A DNA stretch of 10,096 nt from Planctomycetota bacterium (GCA_019347795.1 JAHWKS010000105.1:1-10096); one strand, 5' to 3'; counted from the first letter of the stretch, positions 1-6,563 are shown. Numbers and translations: made by a program. The notes: generated by a model not told the origin, from the letters alone.

Positions 1-316
1 AGGCCTCGGCCACCACCAGCCCGCTGCGGTGCAGCATGCCGATGAAGTTCTGCAGGTCCTGGAGCGTGATCTTCTCGGGGGCGAAGCGGGTCTCGAACTC
101 ATCCTTGATCTCTTCCAGACTGGTGCGGCCGTCGAGCATCTCCAGGATCGCGTACTCCTCTTCCTGGAAGCGGTAGTACTTCAGCCCCACCGGCTCCTTG
201 ATGACGATGTACGGATGCCCCTGATAGAAGTGCCGCCGCGACGTCAAATCCGGCCGCATCCGCAACGAAAGCGGCCGGGAAGCGCTGGAGACAAGACTGT
301 CGGCGAGAGTAGCCAT
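1..316 (-). CDS. M50-type (site-2-protease-like) membrane metalloprotease, N-terminal 105 residues, with PqqD-like domain
   Basis: The reading frame opens at an ATG at 316 and stays open to the left edge, giving 105 residues with no stop; the rest lies outside the window. Residues 1-34 are a basic, Ser/Arg-rich leader with no signal peptide. Residues 35-104 resemble a PqqD / RiPP-recognition winged helix: YYRFQEEEYAILEMLDGRTS, then an acidic helix, ITLQDLQNFI and a closing HRSGLVV. From family knowledge, this N-terminus and its position after two HlyD-type genes match planctomycete proteins annotated as M50 peptidases or peptide zinc metalloproteases. The zinc motif HExxH and the membrane helices are not in view, so protease activity is inferred from family and context only. 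It is third in the minus-strand operon, 172 bases after the small HlyD gene. A REP-like hairpin ends 6 bases before the ATG and no Shine-Dalgarno motif is visible. A standalone PqqD-like protein cannot be excluded. Confidence 0.72.
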   Translation of the reverse strand, partial: MATLADSLVSSASRPLSLRMRPDLTSRRHFYQGHPYIVIKEPVGLKYYRFQEEEYAILEMLDGRTSLEEIKDEFETRFAPEKITLQDLQNFIGMLHRSGLVVAEA

Positions 317-322
317 GCGAGG

Positions 323-492
323 GTAGGTCCCGCCTGCCGGGCGGGACCTTCTTCAGTGGATATTAGTTGTCGCTTGTTGTACGGTGCGGCAGGCTGGACG
401 GGGTCGGGGATGTTTTTCGGCCCCTTATCCCGCCACGTCGCCGGATCCATGGCCGAAAAACATCCCCGACCCCTTCGGCAGGCGGGACCTAC
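323..492. repeat. Nested REP-like inverted repeat between the small HlyD gene and the M50 gene
   Basis: The outer arms 323-339 and 476-492 are a perfect 17-bp inverted pair beginning GTAGGTCCCGCC. The inner arms 400-422 and 451-473 are a perfect 23-bp inverted pair with a 28-base loop. The left outer arm also folds locally: 325-334 pairs with 340-349 (10 bp) around a 5-base loop. In the right-hand copy the two arm segments are 2 bases apart, while in the left copy they are separated by 60 bases (340-399), as if one copy had been interrupted. GTAG followed by a hairpin is the hallmark of REP sequences moved by REP-associated tyrosine transposases (RAYTs). The TAG stop of the upstream HlyD gene (489-491) lies inside the right arm. 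Confidence 0.85.
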
Positions 493-1361
493 TCGAGGTG
501 AATTGCCATGTCTGCCGCGAGGCCTGGACGCAGGAGCCAGAAGCCATTCTCTTCGCGGTTGTCCACTTCGGCCCAAACCTGAAAGTTCTTTCCCTCCACA
601 ATCGGGCTGACGAAGGTGACCTTACCTTCCAGCTTCACAGTGCGTCCCCGGGAAAGCTCCACCTGGACCGTCACGGGCTTATCGGCTAATTCCTGGGGGG
701 AGTAGACGCTGGCATTCACATCGCCCTGCACGCGGAGGCGGTCCATGCGAACCACGCGGGCGATGGGATCGCCGGGGGCCACCCACTCGCCGCGATTCTT
801 GTAGACCTGGACGACCATGCCATCGAGCGGCGAAAGTATCTTCAGCTTATCGACGGCGAGTCGCGCCTGATCCACCAGCGCCTGCTTCGCCTCTTTAGTG
901 ATCTGCGCGACGAGCAAGTCCTTCTGTGCGACTTCGGTTTCCAGCTCATAACGCTCGGCCGACAGCTCCAGGCGGCGCACCTCGGTGTCGGTCACGCTGT
1001 TGGGCGCCCGGGCGCGGGTGGCGCGGGCTTGGGCCAACTCGGCTTCCGCGACGCGATGAGCGGCCTGTGCGGCTCGGACCCGCACGTCGCTCTTCGCTTC
1101 TTCCTCGGCCGCCGCCAAATCCGCTTGCGCCGCACGCAGCTTGGCGAGCGCCTCGCGGTCGTCGATTTCCGCAACCGGAGCGCCCTCTTGGATGGTGTCC
1201 CCTTCTTTGGCGCCGATCAACCTCAGCACTCCGGGGTTCTCGGCGGGAATGTCGGCTTCATCGACCAGAGTTAATATCGCGAATTCCGCTCGCGCCACTT
1301 GGCTTGCTGGAGGCTGGGCTTGCGAAAGGGCGAGAAGCGTTGTGAGAAGTACGGCTTGCAT
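489..1361 (-). CDS. HlyD / RND-type periplasmic adaptor (membrane fusion) protein, 290 aa
   Basis: Predicted exported adaptor that would bridge an inner-membrane partner to an outer-envelope partner. The N-terminus (residues 1-15) is a short hydrophobic signal peptide ending LSQA. The lipoyl-like domain is split in the usual way: residues 43-68 (PGVLRLIGAKEGD, VAEIDD) and 175-200 (ILSPLDGMVVQVY, GEWVAPGD). An Ala/Glu/Arg-rich coiled-coil hairpin lies between them (about 69-172), and a beta-barrel region follows from about 205 to the end. Length is at the short end for the family. It is the middle gene of the minus-strand operon, 109 bases after the GAF-HlyD gene, with a REP-like pair in that gap. 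The ATG at 1361 is chosen because it opens the signal peptide; the Shine-Dalgarno is weak. The TAG stop falls inside the next repeat, so the last residues may have been reshaped by its insertion. The substrate is unknown. Confidence 0.85.
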   Translation of the reverse strand: MQAVLLTTLLALSQAQPPASQVARAEFAILTLVDEADIPAENPGVLRLIGAKEGDTIQEGAPVAEIDDREALAKLRAAQADLAAAEEEAKSDVRVRAAQAAHRVAEAELAQARATRARAPNSVTDTEVRRLELSAERYELETEVAQKDLLVAQITKEAKQALVDQARLAVDKLKILSPLDGMVVQVYKNRGEWVAPGDPIARVVRMDRLRVQGDVNASVYSPQELADKPVTVQVELSRGRTVKLEGKVTFVSPIVEGKNFQVWAEVDNREENGFWLLRPGLAADMAIHLE

Positions 1362-1394
1362 GGGATTCTCGAAACTGTGTTAACGGTTGAATAT

Positions 1395-1466
1395 CGTAGC
1401 TTGACTCTCCGAGTCGAGCCTTTTGCAGGTCAGCCACCGCTGCTCGACTCGGAGAGTCAAGCTACG
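1395..1466. repeat. REP pair: perfect 25-bp inverted repeat
   Basis: Arms 1395-1419 and 1442-1466 are perfect reverse complements with a 22-base loop. Each arm starts CGTAGCTT and contains its own small hairpin, GACTC-TCC-GAGTC, so the element is two inverted REP units, each with a leading GTAG. It lies 4 bases past the TAA stop of the GAF-HlyD gene and ahead of the small HlyD gene. In RNA the full pair could form a long stem between the two cistrons. There is no U-run after it, so it is not an intrinsic terminator by the usual criteria. Confidence 0.88.
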
Positions 1467-1470
1467 GACG

Positions 1471-3537
1471 TTAGAACCACACCTCGCGGAGGAACCACTC
1501 CCACGCTTCGTGGAACCAGACGTAGCCGATGGGACGCCGACCGGCGTAGACGTCTACGCGGGCCTCGGCGCCGGTGCGGCGGAATTTCTCCTCGACGGGA
1601 TCGTCAAGATCTATATCAAGCCGCACCACGTGCTCCTGCTCCCGCATGTGGGCCACCCGGTGAATCTCCTTCAACACCCCCCGGCGGTAGTTGTCGGGGT
1701 CAGTCGCCAGGATGTAGGTCACCTCCATCGGCTCCCCCGCTTCTTGCGCCTCATGCCAGGCCCGCATGATATGCCCCATGCGGTTTTCTTTCATGTAGGC
1801 TTCTAGTTTCCAGTTGTTGTCGGGATCGGCCACCGTGAGGAGCACTTGCCCCTCCGTGACCGGCCGGTTGAGCAGCAATTCTTTGGTCTGCCAAGTGGTG
1901 ATTTCACCCTTCATCGGACTACGGACGATGAGCCGCTCCTTGCGCTCCTGCAACAGCGCTAGTTGATTTGAATAACTCTCACGCTGCTGTTGAAGCTGAT
2001 AGATTTGCCCGGCCAGCCGATTGATTTCGACGCGGTCGCCGGTTTCTCGAGCCCTTTGCTGGGCGCGCCGCGTGGCCTCCAGGGTTTCGACCGCGGTTTG
2101 CAGCTTGCCGAACACGTCCTGAAGCTGCACTTGCAGGTCCGTGTTTCGCAGCTCTAAGAGCGGCTGCCCTTGCTCGACCGTCTCGGCGTGCTTCACCAGC
2201 ACCTTCTCGACCACGCCCGGCACGTCGCAGAAGACGTCCTGCCGATCGACGGGCACCAACTCGCCATTCGCCTCCAGGTTGAAGTCCTTGGGCACGAAGA
2301 GCAGCGCCGCCAGGATCGCGACCACGACCGCGGTGACGAACAACGTCTTCGGCAAAGTCCTCGCCCGCAGCACCCAGGTGGCGTTCCCCAGGGTGCGCCA
2401 CAACGGCATCAGGAAGATGCGGTTGTGGTCCAGCGAGTTCGCCATCGCCCGGCTGCTGTGCTGATAGACAAGATCCACCCGCGGGGCGATTGTCTCGCGC
2501 GGGATGTTGCTCTCGATCTGCTCGATGATCAAGGCCCCGATCACGTCCCCCTTGGGGCCGGTGTCTTCCATCGGGTCGTGCTGATCGCGGTCCGTGTTGT
2601 CCCGCATCGGGCTGACGCGCAGCTTCCGCAGCGGCAGCACGGCGACCGCCTTCGAGTGCGCCACCTCCAGGTAGTCATCCAGGGCGTGCTCGATCTGTTT
2701 GGGCAGGTCCTCGGTCGAGCCGGAGTACCAGAGCGGCTCGTCGGCGGCGACAACCCGCGTGGCCAGCGCTCCCAGCGTGGCCACGATATCGCTGCGGGGG
2801 TCAAGAATGTCCTGTCCGCTGACCGCCTCCACCTTGCACTTGCGGCCCTTGAGCACCGCCACGCTCAACCGGTCGCAGCCGATCAGTTGCCGCCCCTCGT
2901 TGGCGATGTGATAGGCCGTGTCGCGCGGCGAGAGGTTCTCGTGAATCAGCCGCGAGAAGCGATCGGCCTTGACCCACAGCGATTGCCGATCGCTGTATTG
3001 CCGCAGCTTTTGGTTTCGCAGCCAGTCCCCCGCCAGCTCGCACATTTGGGTGACGAACTGCAGGTAGCCGCGCTGGCTGGCGGGCTGGACGTCGTGCCGC
3101 TGGAAGACCTCGAGGATGCCCTCGACGTGGTTCTCGCTCTTCATCGGCGAGAGGACCAGCAGGTAGTTCGTCGGGTTCCCCGCGGCGCCTTCGGCCCCGG
3201 CGCCCGACTGCGGCGAAACCAGCCGCGGCTCGCCGCCTTGAATGATCTGCCCCAAGAGCTGCACGTGGCGGACCGCGTCTTCCGCCGCGGGATCCAAGAG
3301 AGAGCGGCTGATGTTGATCTGGTAAGCCAGCTCCAGCCGGCCCCCTTCTCCCACGACCCAAATGGCGCCGCCCACCGCCGCCAGGGCCTGCACGATGCGG
3401 GGCAGGAACTCGGCGTAGTACTGCTCCGGCGGCAGATCGCTCTTGGAGAGTTGAGCGATCTCGTTCACCAAGCCGCGGATTTGCCGCTTGGTGTCTTCAA
3501 TGGTTTTCGGGCTGACAGAAGTTTGCTCGGTAGACAT
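1471..3537 (-). CDS. GAF-domain / HlyD-family membrane fusion protein, 688 aa
   Basis: First gene of the minus-strand operon. Residues 1-35 are helical. Two GAF-like regions follow: about 35-175 (ALAAVGGAIWVVGEGGRLEL, YLLVLSPMKSENHVEGILEV) and about 195-375 (IGCDRLSVAVLKGRKCKVEA, KAVAVLPLRKL, VIGALIIEQIES). One transmembrane helix at about 397-415 (TLFVTAVVVAILAALLF) separates this cytoplasmic part from a HlyD-type part. That part holds a lipoyl half (about 433-468, DVFCDVPGVVEKVLVKHAE), a coiled-coil hairpin (about 471-535), the second lipoyl half (about 536-572, LIVRSPMKGEI) and a beta barrel to the C-terminus. The architecture suggests a membrane adaptor that senses a cytoplasmic ligand through GAF; the ligand and transported substrate are unknown. 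The ATG at 3537 opens a start (MSTEQTSVSPKTIEDTKRQI) that looks like planctomycete relatives from memory. No Shine-Dalgarno precedes it. Domain boundaries are by eye. Confidence 0.88.
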   Translation of the reverse strand: MSTEQTSVSPKTIEDTKRQIRGLVNEIAQLSKSDLPPEQYYAEFLPRIVQALAAVGGAIWVVGEGGRLELAYQINISRSLLDPAAEDAVRHVQLLGQIIQGGEPRLVSPQSGAGAEGAAGNPTNYLLVLSPMKSENHVEGILEVFQRHDVQPASQRGYLQFVTQMCELAGDWLRNQKLRQYSDRQSLWVKADRFSRLIHENLSPRDTAYHIANEGRQLIGCDRLSVAVLKGRKCKVEAVSGQDILDPRSDIVATLGALATRVVAADEPLWYSGSTEDLPKQIEHALDDYLEVAHSKAVAVLPLRKLRVSPMRDNTDRDQHDPMEDTGPKGDVIGALIIEQIESNIPRETIAPRVDLVYQHSSRAMANSLDHNRIFLMPLWRTLGNATWVLRARTLPKTLFVTAVVVAILAALLFVPKDFNLEANGELVPVDRQDVFCDVPGVVEKVLVKHAETVEQGQPLLELRNTDLQVQLQDVFGKLQTAVETLEATRRAQQRARETGDRVEINRLAGQIYQLQQQRESYSNQLALLQERKERLIVRSPMKGEITTWQTKELLLNRPVTEGQVLLTVADPDNNWKLEAYMKENRMGHIMRAWHEAQEAGEPMEVTYILATDPDNYRRGVLKEIHRVAHMREQEHVVRLDIDLDDPVEEKFRRTGAEARVDVYAGRRPIGYVWFHEAWEWFLREVWF

Positions 3538-3635
3538 GGCCCAGCCAGAGAGTGAGGGGCGGGGGGTACTCCTTCCGGCGGAGGAGGTCCCGGAGGATTG
3601 GACGCCGCGCGGGGGCGATAAGTTTCGTAGAATTC

Positions 3636-3664
3636 AATGTATCCGTCGAGAAACGCCGAGGCAA
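3636..3664 (-). promoter_or_regulatory. Possible sigma-70-type promoter for the minus-strand operon
   Basis: Read on the minus strand, TTGCCT (3664-3659) and TACATT (3641-3636) are separated by exactly 17 bases. Each hexamer matches four of six consensus bases. Transcription would start near 3629, leaving a leader of about 90 bases before the ATG at 3537. Two weak hexamers at the right spacing can occur by chance, so this is only a candidate. Confidence 0.25.
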
Positions 3665-3977
3665 CGATTCCCCCCCGCCCGCCGCGGAGAAAAACGACCC
3701 TCGCCGTAGAAATCGCCGATCGCGCCGGTTTTTCCGCCAGAGGCCTCGCACCGAGGCGCGGAAGACGCGAAGTGAGGAGAGCGACTTTCCCTTGTTACGG
3801 ATCGCGCGGCGGTTTGGGTTGCTGAATTCCCGCCGATGTTGCCGGTCCCATCCGGCAGGTCTTGCCGAAGATGCGGGTTTTGCCGGCGATGCCCGCCGCG
3901 GCGAAATTCTTCGTAAAATCGCGATCTCTCTTGCTGCTCTCGCCTTACGTCGCGTGGCCGGCGTTCTCGCTTTGCTT

Positions 3978-3993
3978 TGGCGCCGCGGTTGCT
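3978..3993 (+). promoter_or_regulatory. Sigma-54 (-24/-12) promoter candidate for the flagellar operon
   Basis: The sequence TGGCGCCGCGGTTGCT fits the sigma-54 consensus TGGCACG-N4-TTGCW. The invariant GG (3979-3980) and GC (3991-3992) are at the correct spacing of 12 between their first bases. Transcription would start near 4004, about 28 bases before the flgF ATG at 4032. Sigma-54 control of mid-stage flagellar genes is established in several bacteria, such as Vibrio, Pseudomonas, Caulobacter and Campylobacter. Its use here is inferred from motif and position. Confidence 0.6.
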
Positions 3994-4031
3994 AAAGAGG
4001 AGGCCGTCACCGCACATCCACGGACGGAGTT

Positions 4032-4781
4032 ATGCCTTACGGACTTTATCTATCGGCGGCGGGGGCCGAAGTGCAGCGGCAGCGGCTGGACGTGCTGTCC
4101 AACAACCTCGCCAACGTCGGCACCACCGGCTTCAAGCGCGAGTTGGCGGTGCTCCAGGCCCGTGCGGCCGAGGCGGTCGAGCAGGGAACCGCGCATCCCG
4201 GCGCCGGCCGGCTGGAAGATTTGGGAGGCGGCGTCTTCGTCCGCGGCACGCAGACCGATTTCAGCCAAGGCCTGATGGAGAAGACCGGCAATCCCACCGA
4301 CCTGGCCATCGACGGCGAAGGCTTCTTTCAGGTGGAGGGGGACGGCGGCCCGCTGCTCACGCGGGCGGGCGATTTCACCATCGACGCGATCGGCCGGCTG
4401 GTGACGCAAAACGGCCGACCGGTGCTTTCCGAGGGTGGCGGACCGATCGTCCTCGACAACCGGTTCCCCTTCGAGGTTACGGCCGGCGGCATGGTGCGAC
4501 AGAACGACAACGCCATCCCGCTCTCGCTGGTGAAGCCCGGCTCGCTGGCGGACCTGGCGAAAGCCGGCGAAAACCTCTTTCGCCCATTGGATAACGTGAC
4601 GCCCCTGGCGCCGGGCGAGCGCCAAGTCCGCCAGTTCGCGCTGGAGCGCTCCGGCGTAAAACCGACGACCGAGATGGTGCAATTGATCGAAACCACGCGG
4701 GCCTACGAAACCAACATCCGCATGATCCAGCATCAAGACGAAATGACCTCACAACTCCTCAGCCGCGTGCTGAGGGCGTAA
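4032..4781 (+). CDS. flgF: Flagellar basal-body proximal rod protein FlgF, 249 aa
   Basis: Structural protein of the proximal rod, assembled through the flagellar type III exporter, so it has no signal peptide. The N-terminal rod signature is at residues 19-37 (LDVLSNNLANVGTTGFKRE). The central FlgE/F/G-type region includes LAIDGEGFFQV at about 91-101 and TRAGDFTIDAIGRLVTQNG at about 110-128. The C-terminal rod helix is at 207-249 (TEMVQLIETTRAYETNIRMI). Length is normal for FlgF (about 250 aa). The start MPYGLYLSAAGAE is the expected N-terminus. A short GGAG (4026-4029) lies only 2 bases before the ATG. It is the first gene of the + strand operon, just downstream of the sigma-54 candidate. 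FlgF and FlgG are paralogues; the shorter length, the MPYGLY start and the adjacent clear FlgG support FlgF. Confidence 0.93.
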   Translation: MPYGLYLSAAGAEVQRQRLDVLSNNLANVGTTGFKRELAVLQARAAEAVEQGTAHPGAGRLEDLGGGVFVRGTQTDFSQGLMEKTGNPTDLAIDGEGFFQVEGDGGPLLTRAGDFTIDAIGRLVTQNGRPVLSEGGGPIVLDNRFPFEVTAGGMVRQNDNAIPLSLVKPGSLADLAKAGENLFRPLDNVTPLAPGERQVRQFALERSGVKPTTEMVQLIETTRAYETNIRMIQHQDEMTSQLLSRVLRA

Positions 4782-4820
4782 CGAAAACGAGAGAAACTCC
4801 GTAACGGAGGACACGGGAGC

Positions 4821-4884
4821 GGAACACTAATCTGCGCTAATCAACTCTAATTCATTAGTGCAGATTAGCGTCGATTAGTGTTCC
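4821..4884. repeat. Hairpin of 10-base-period repeats between flgF and flgG
   Basis: Arms 4821-4842 and 4863-4884 are inverted repeats of 22 bases with two mismatches. Inside, the right half is a run of 10-base units with an ATTAG core (starting at 4854, 4864 and 4874). The left half holds the complementary CTAAT core at about 4827, 4837 and 4847. The sequence is AT-rich compared with its surroundings. There is no T-run, so it is unlikely to be a simple terminator. It may act as an mRNA processing or stability element, or be a mobile short repeat. Confidence 0.85.
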
Positions 4885-4923
4885 TGTCCCTGTCCGCCAT
4901 GTCGCAAGATCTACGAAGGCTGC

Positions 4924-4930
4924 AAGGAGG
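4924..4930 (+). promoter_or_regulatory. Strong Shine-Dalgarno of flgG
   Basis: AAGGAGG ends 6 bases before the flgG ATG at 4937. It is the best ribosome binding site in the window and fixes the flgG start. Several other genes here (the GAF-HlyD gene, flgI, flgN) have no comparable motif. Confidence 0.85.
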
Positions 4931-4936
4931 CGATTC

Positions 4937-5737
4937 ATGTCCATTCAGGCGATGTATACCGCCGCCACGGGGATGCAGGCGCTGGAGACGAAGCTCAACG
5001 TCATCGCGCATAACCTGGCGAATGTGAATACGACTGGGTTCAAAAAGGACCGGGCGAACTTTGAGGACCTGTTCTATCAGACGGAGCGGCTGCCCGGCGC
5101 GGAGGATGACGGCGGCGGGATTACGCCTATCGGCACGCAGATCGGCATGGGCGTGCAGGTGGCGGGGGTGCAGAGCGATTTCCGCCAAGGTTCGTTCCGC
5201 AACACCGGACGGCCGCTCGACGTCTCGATTCAAGGCAACGGCTTCTTTCAGGTTCGCGACCCCAGCGGCGAGACGCTCTACACCCGGGCCGGCCACTTCA
5301 CCGTGAACGCGCAAGGGCAGTTGGTGATCGCCTCGGCCGGGGTGGGACGGCTGGTCGAGCCGCAGATCAGCATTCCCGACAGCGTGGAGGAGATCAGCGT
5401 CCAGCCCGACGGCCGGGTGATGGTGCGTCAGACGGGACAACAGACGTTGACGGAGGCGGGGCGGCTGGACCTGGCGTTCTTCGTGAACAACGAGGGGCTG
5501 CTCAAGAACGGCGAGAACCTTTACGCCCAGACCGACGCCTCCAACGCCCCCACCGTCGGCACGCCAGGACAGCAGGGCCTCGGCGTGCTGCAGTCCGGCG
5601 GACTGGAGTCGTCCAACGTCGAGCCGGTCGAAGAACTAATCGACCTGATCACCACCCAGCGCTCCTTTGAGCTGAACTCGCAAGCGATCCAGGCCGGCGA
5701 CGACCTCCTCCAACTCATCGCCACGCTCCGCCGCTAG
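4937..5737 (+). CDS. flgG: Flagellar basal-body distal rod protein FlgG, 266 aa
   Basis: Forms the distal rod that passes through the P and L rings. The N-terminus MSIQAMYTAATGMQALETKL is diagnostic of FlgG, followed by the rod motif NVIAHNLANVNTTGFKKDRA (residues 21-40) and FEDLFYQ. The central region carries GVQSDFRQGSFRNTGRPLDV (77-96), IQGNGFFQV and LYTRAGHFTVNAQGQLV (114-130). The C-terminus has GGLESSNVEPVEELIDLITT (221-240) and QRSFELNSQAIQ, the conserved rod helix. Length is close to the enterobacterial protein (260 aa). The start is set by an excellent Shine-Dalgarno. It follows flgF after a 155-base gap occupied partly by a repeat hairpin, and flgA begins 29 bases downstream. Confidence 0.97.
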   Translation: MSIQAMYTAATGMQALETKLNVIAHNLANVNTTGFKKDRANFEDLFYQTERLPGAEDDGGGITPIGTQIGMGVQVAGVQSDFRQGSFRNTGRPLDVSIQGNGFFQVRDPSGETLYTRAGHFTVNAQGQLVIASAGVGRLVEPQISIPDSVEEISVQPDGRVMVRQTGQQTLTEAGRLDLAFFVNNEGLLKNGENLYAQTDASNAPTVGTPGQQGLGVLQSGGLESSNVEPVEELIDLITTQRSFELNSQAIQAGDDLLQLIATLRR

Positions 5738-5766
5738 AACCGCGTATCGCGCAACCGACCAACGTG

Positions 5767-6552
5767 ATGCACCTCAAACTTCCACTCATCCTGGCAGCGG
5801 TCTTCCTCGCCGGCCACGGACTCCACGCCGCCGAGTTGCGGATTCGCCCCGAGTGTCGTCCCAGCGGATCGCTGGTCGTGCTCGGCGACGTCGCCGAAAT
5901 CTACGCCCAGGACAAGGAGCAGGTCGAGAAGCTGGCGGGGGTCGAGCTGTTCCCGGCGCCAGGCCCCGACTTGCAGCGTTTCCTTCGCGTCCGCGAGCTG
6001 CTGGAAATCCTGGCGCTGCGGTCGATCGACCTCGCCGACTGCCGCATCTCCGGCGCCAGCCTGGCGACGATCCACGGGCCGGATGTTTCGCCTCCGCCAA
6101 CAATGGCGCCACAACAAACATCGCCTCCATCGGCGAGCGAGCCCGAGCCGGTGGTATTCGCCGTCGCGGCGATTCAACCGCTCCAGCGGGGACAGGTCAT
6201 TCAAGCGGGCGACGTGCAACTGGTTCCCGTCCCTGCCGACCGCGCGAGCCATCACCTCTTGCACGAAGTGGAATTGGCGGTAGGTCAGGAAACGTCGCGG
6301 TCGTTCCGTCCCGGGCAACCGATCGACCCGCGCGGGCTTCGCAACCCGATTCTGGTGCGGCGGCGCGACGCGGTGCACGTGACGGTCTTCGCCCCCGGCG
6401 TGCGGCTGATGGGGGAAGGCGTGGCGATGGACGAAGGCGCCGCGGGGGATTGGATCGCGGTCGAGACGCCGCACAGCCCGGAGAAGCTTCGCGCCCGCGT
6501 GGTCGGACCCAAGCAAGTCGAAATCTACGTCAACGTTCCCGCGCCGAAGTGA
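5767..6552 (+). CDS. flgA: Flagellar P-ring assembly chaperone FlgA, 261 aa
   Basis: Periplasmic chaperone needed for FlgI to assemble into the P ring. An N-terminal signal peptide (MHLKLPLILAAVFLAGHG, about residues 1-21) precedes a mixed domain, then a Pro/Ser/Gln-rich linker (about 105-128). The SAF domain follows at about 129-190 (VVFAVAAIQPLQRGQVIQAG, DVQLVPVP), with a C-terminal FlgA beta domain (about 196-258: LVRRRDAVHVTVFAPGVRLM, QVEIYVNVP). It is longer than enterobacterial FlgA (about 219 aa), mostly through the linker and N-terminal domain. I prefer the ATG at 5767; an adjacent GTG at 5764 would add one residue. No clear Shine-Dalgarno is visible, so coupling to flgG (29 bases upstream) is plausible. 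Neighbouring flgH and flgI support the call. Confidence 0.9.
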   Translation: MHLKLPLILAAVFLAGHGLHAAELRIRPECRPSGSLVVLGDVAEIYAQDKEQVEKLAGVELFPAPGPDLQRFLRVRELLEILALRSIDLADCRISGASLATIHGPDVSPPPTMAPQQTSPPSASEPEPVVFAVAAIQPLQRGQVIQAGDVQLVPVPADRASHHLLHEVELAVGQETSRSFRPGQPIDPRGLRNPILVRRRDAVHVTVFAPGVRLMGEGVAMDEGAAGDWIAVETPHSPEKLRARVVGPKQVEIYVNVPAPK

Positions 6553-6557
6553 GGAAG
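6551..6557 (+). promoter_or_regulatory. flgH ribosome binding site overlapping the flgA stop codon
   Basis: GAGGAAG begins within the last two bases of the flgA TGA (6550-6552) and ends 6 bases before the GTG at 6564. It decides the flgH start against the much longer open frame that runs upstream through flgA, and suggests translational coupling of flgA and flgH. Confidence 0.75.
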
Positions 6558-6563
6558 CACCAC

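Larger units (their letters stand above)
3538..4031. other. Divergent intergenic region between the adaptor/protease operon and flgF
   Basis: This 494-base stretch separates the start codons of the two divergent operons. Short open frames on both strands have low-complexity Arg/Ser-rich translations, no recognisable domain and no ribosome binding site, so I call no gene. It contains a sigma-54-type promoter candidate near flgF, a sigma-70-like candidate facing the minus-strand operon, and small hairpins (3743-3748 with 3752-3757; 3840-3845 with 3852-3857) that are too short to interpret. Enhancer-binding sites for a sigma-54 activator would be expected here, but I cannot identify one by eye. 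Confidence 0.6.

Noticed and set aside
1395..1466. Intrinsic terminator
   Set aside because: The stem is long but has no T-run in either direction, and each arm has the GTAG-plus-hairpin form of a REP unit.
2170..3555. 461-residue open frame on the + strand
   Set aside because: It is antisense to the GAF-HlyD gene, which has clear domains; the translation is Arg/His/Leu-rich with no domain, as expected from a GC-rich shadow frame.
3613..3622. Sigma-28 -10 element (GGCGATAA)
   Set aside because: No TAAA-type -35 lies at the right distance upstream, and the site is over 400 bases from flgF.
3552..4017. Small open frames on both strands of the divergent region
   Set aside because: They have Arg-rich low-complexity translations, no ribosome binding site and no recognisable domain; they reflect GC bias.
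5853..6563. Upstream extension of the flgH frame inside flgA
   Set aside because: The extension overlaps flgA completely and translates to Arg/Gly-rich sequence; the GTG at 6564 with GAGGAAG upstream opens a signal peptide.
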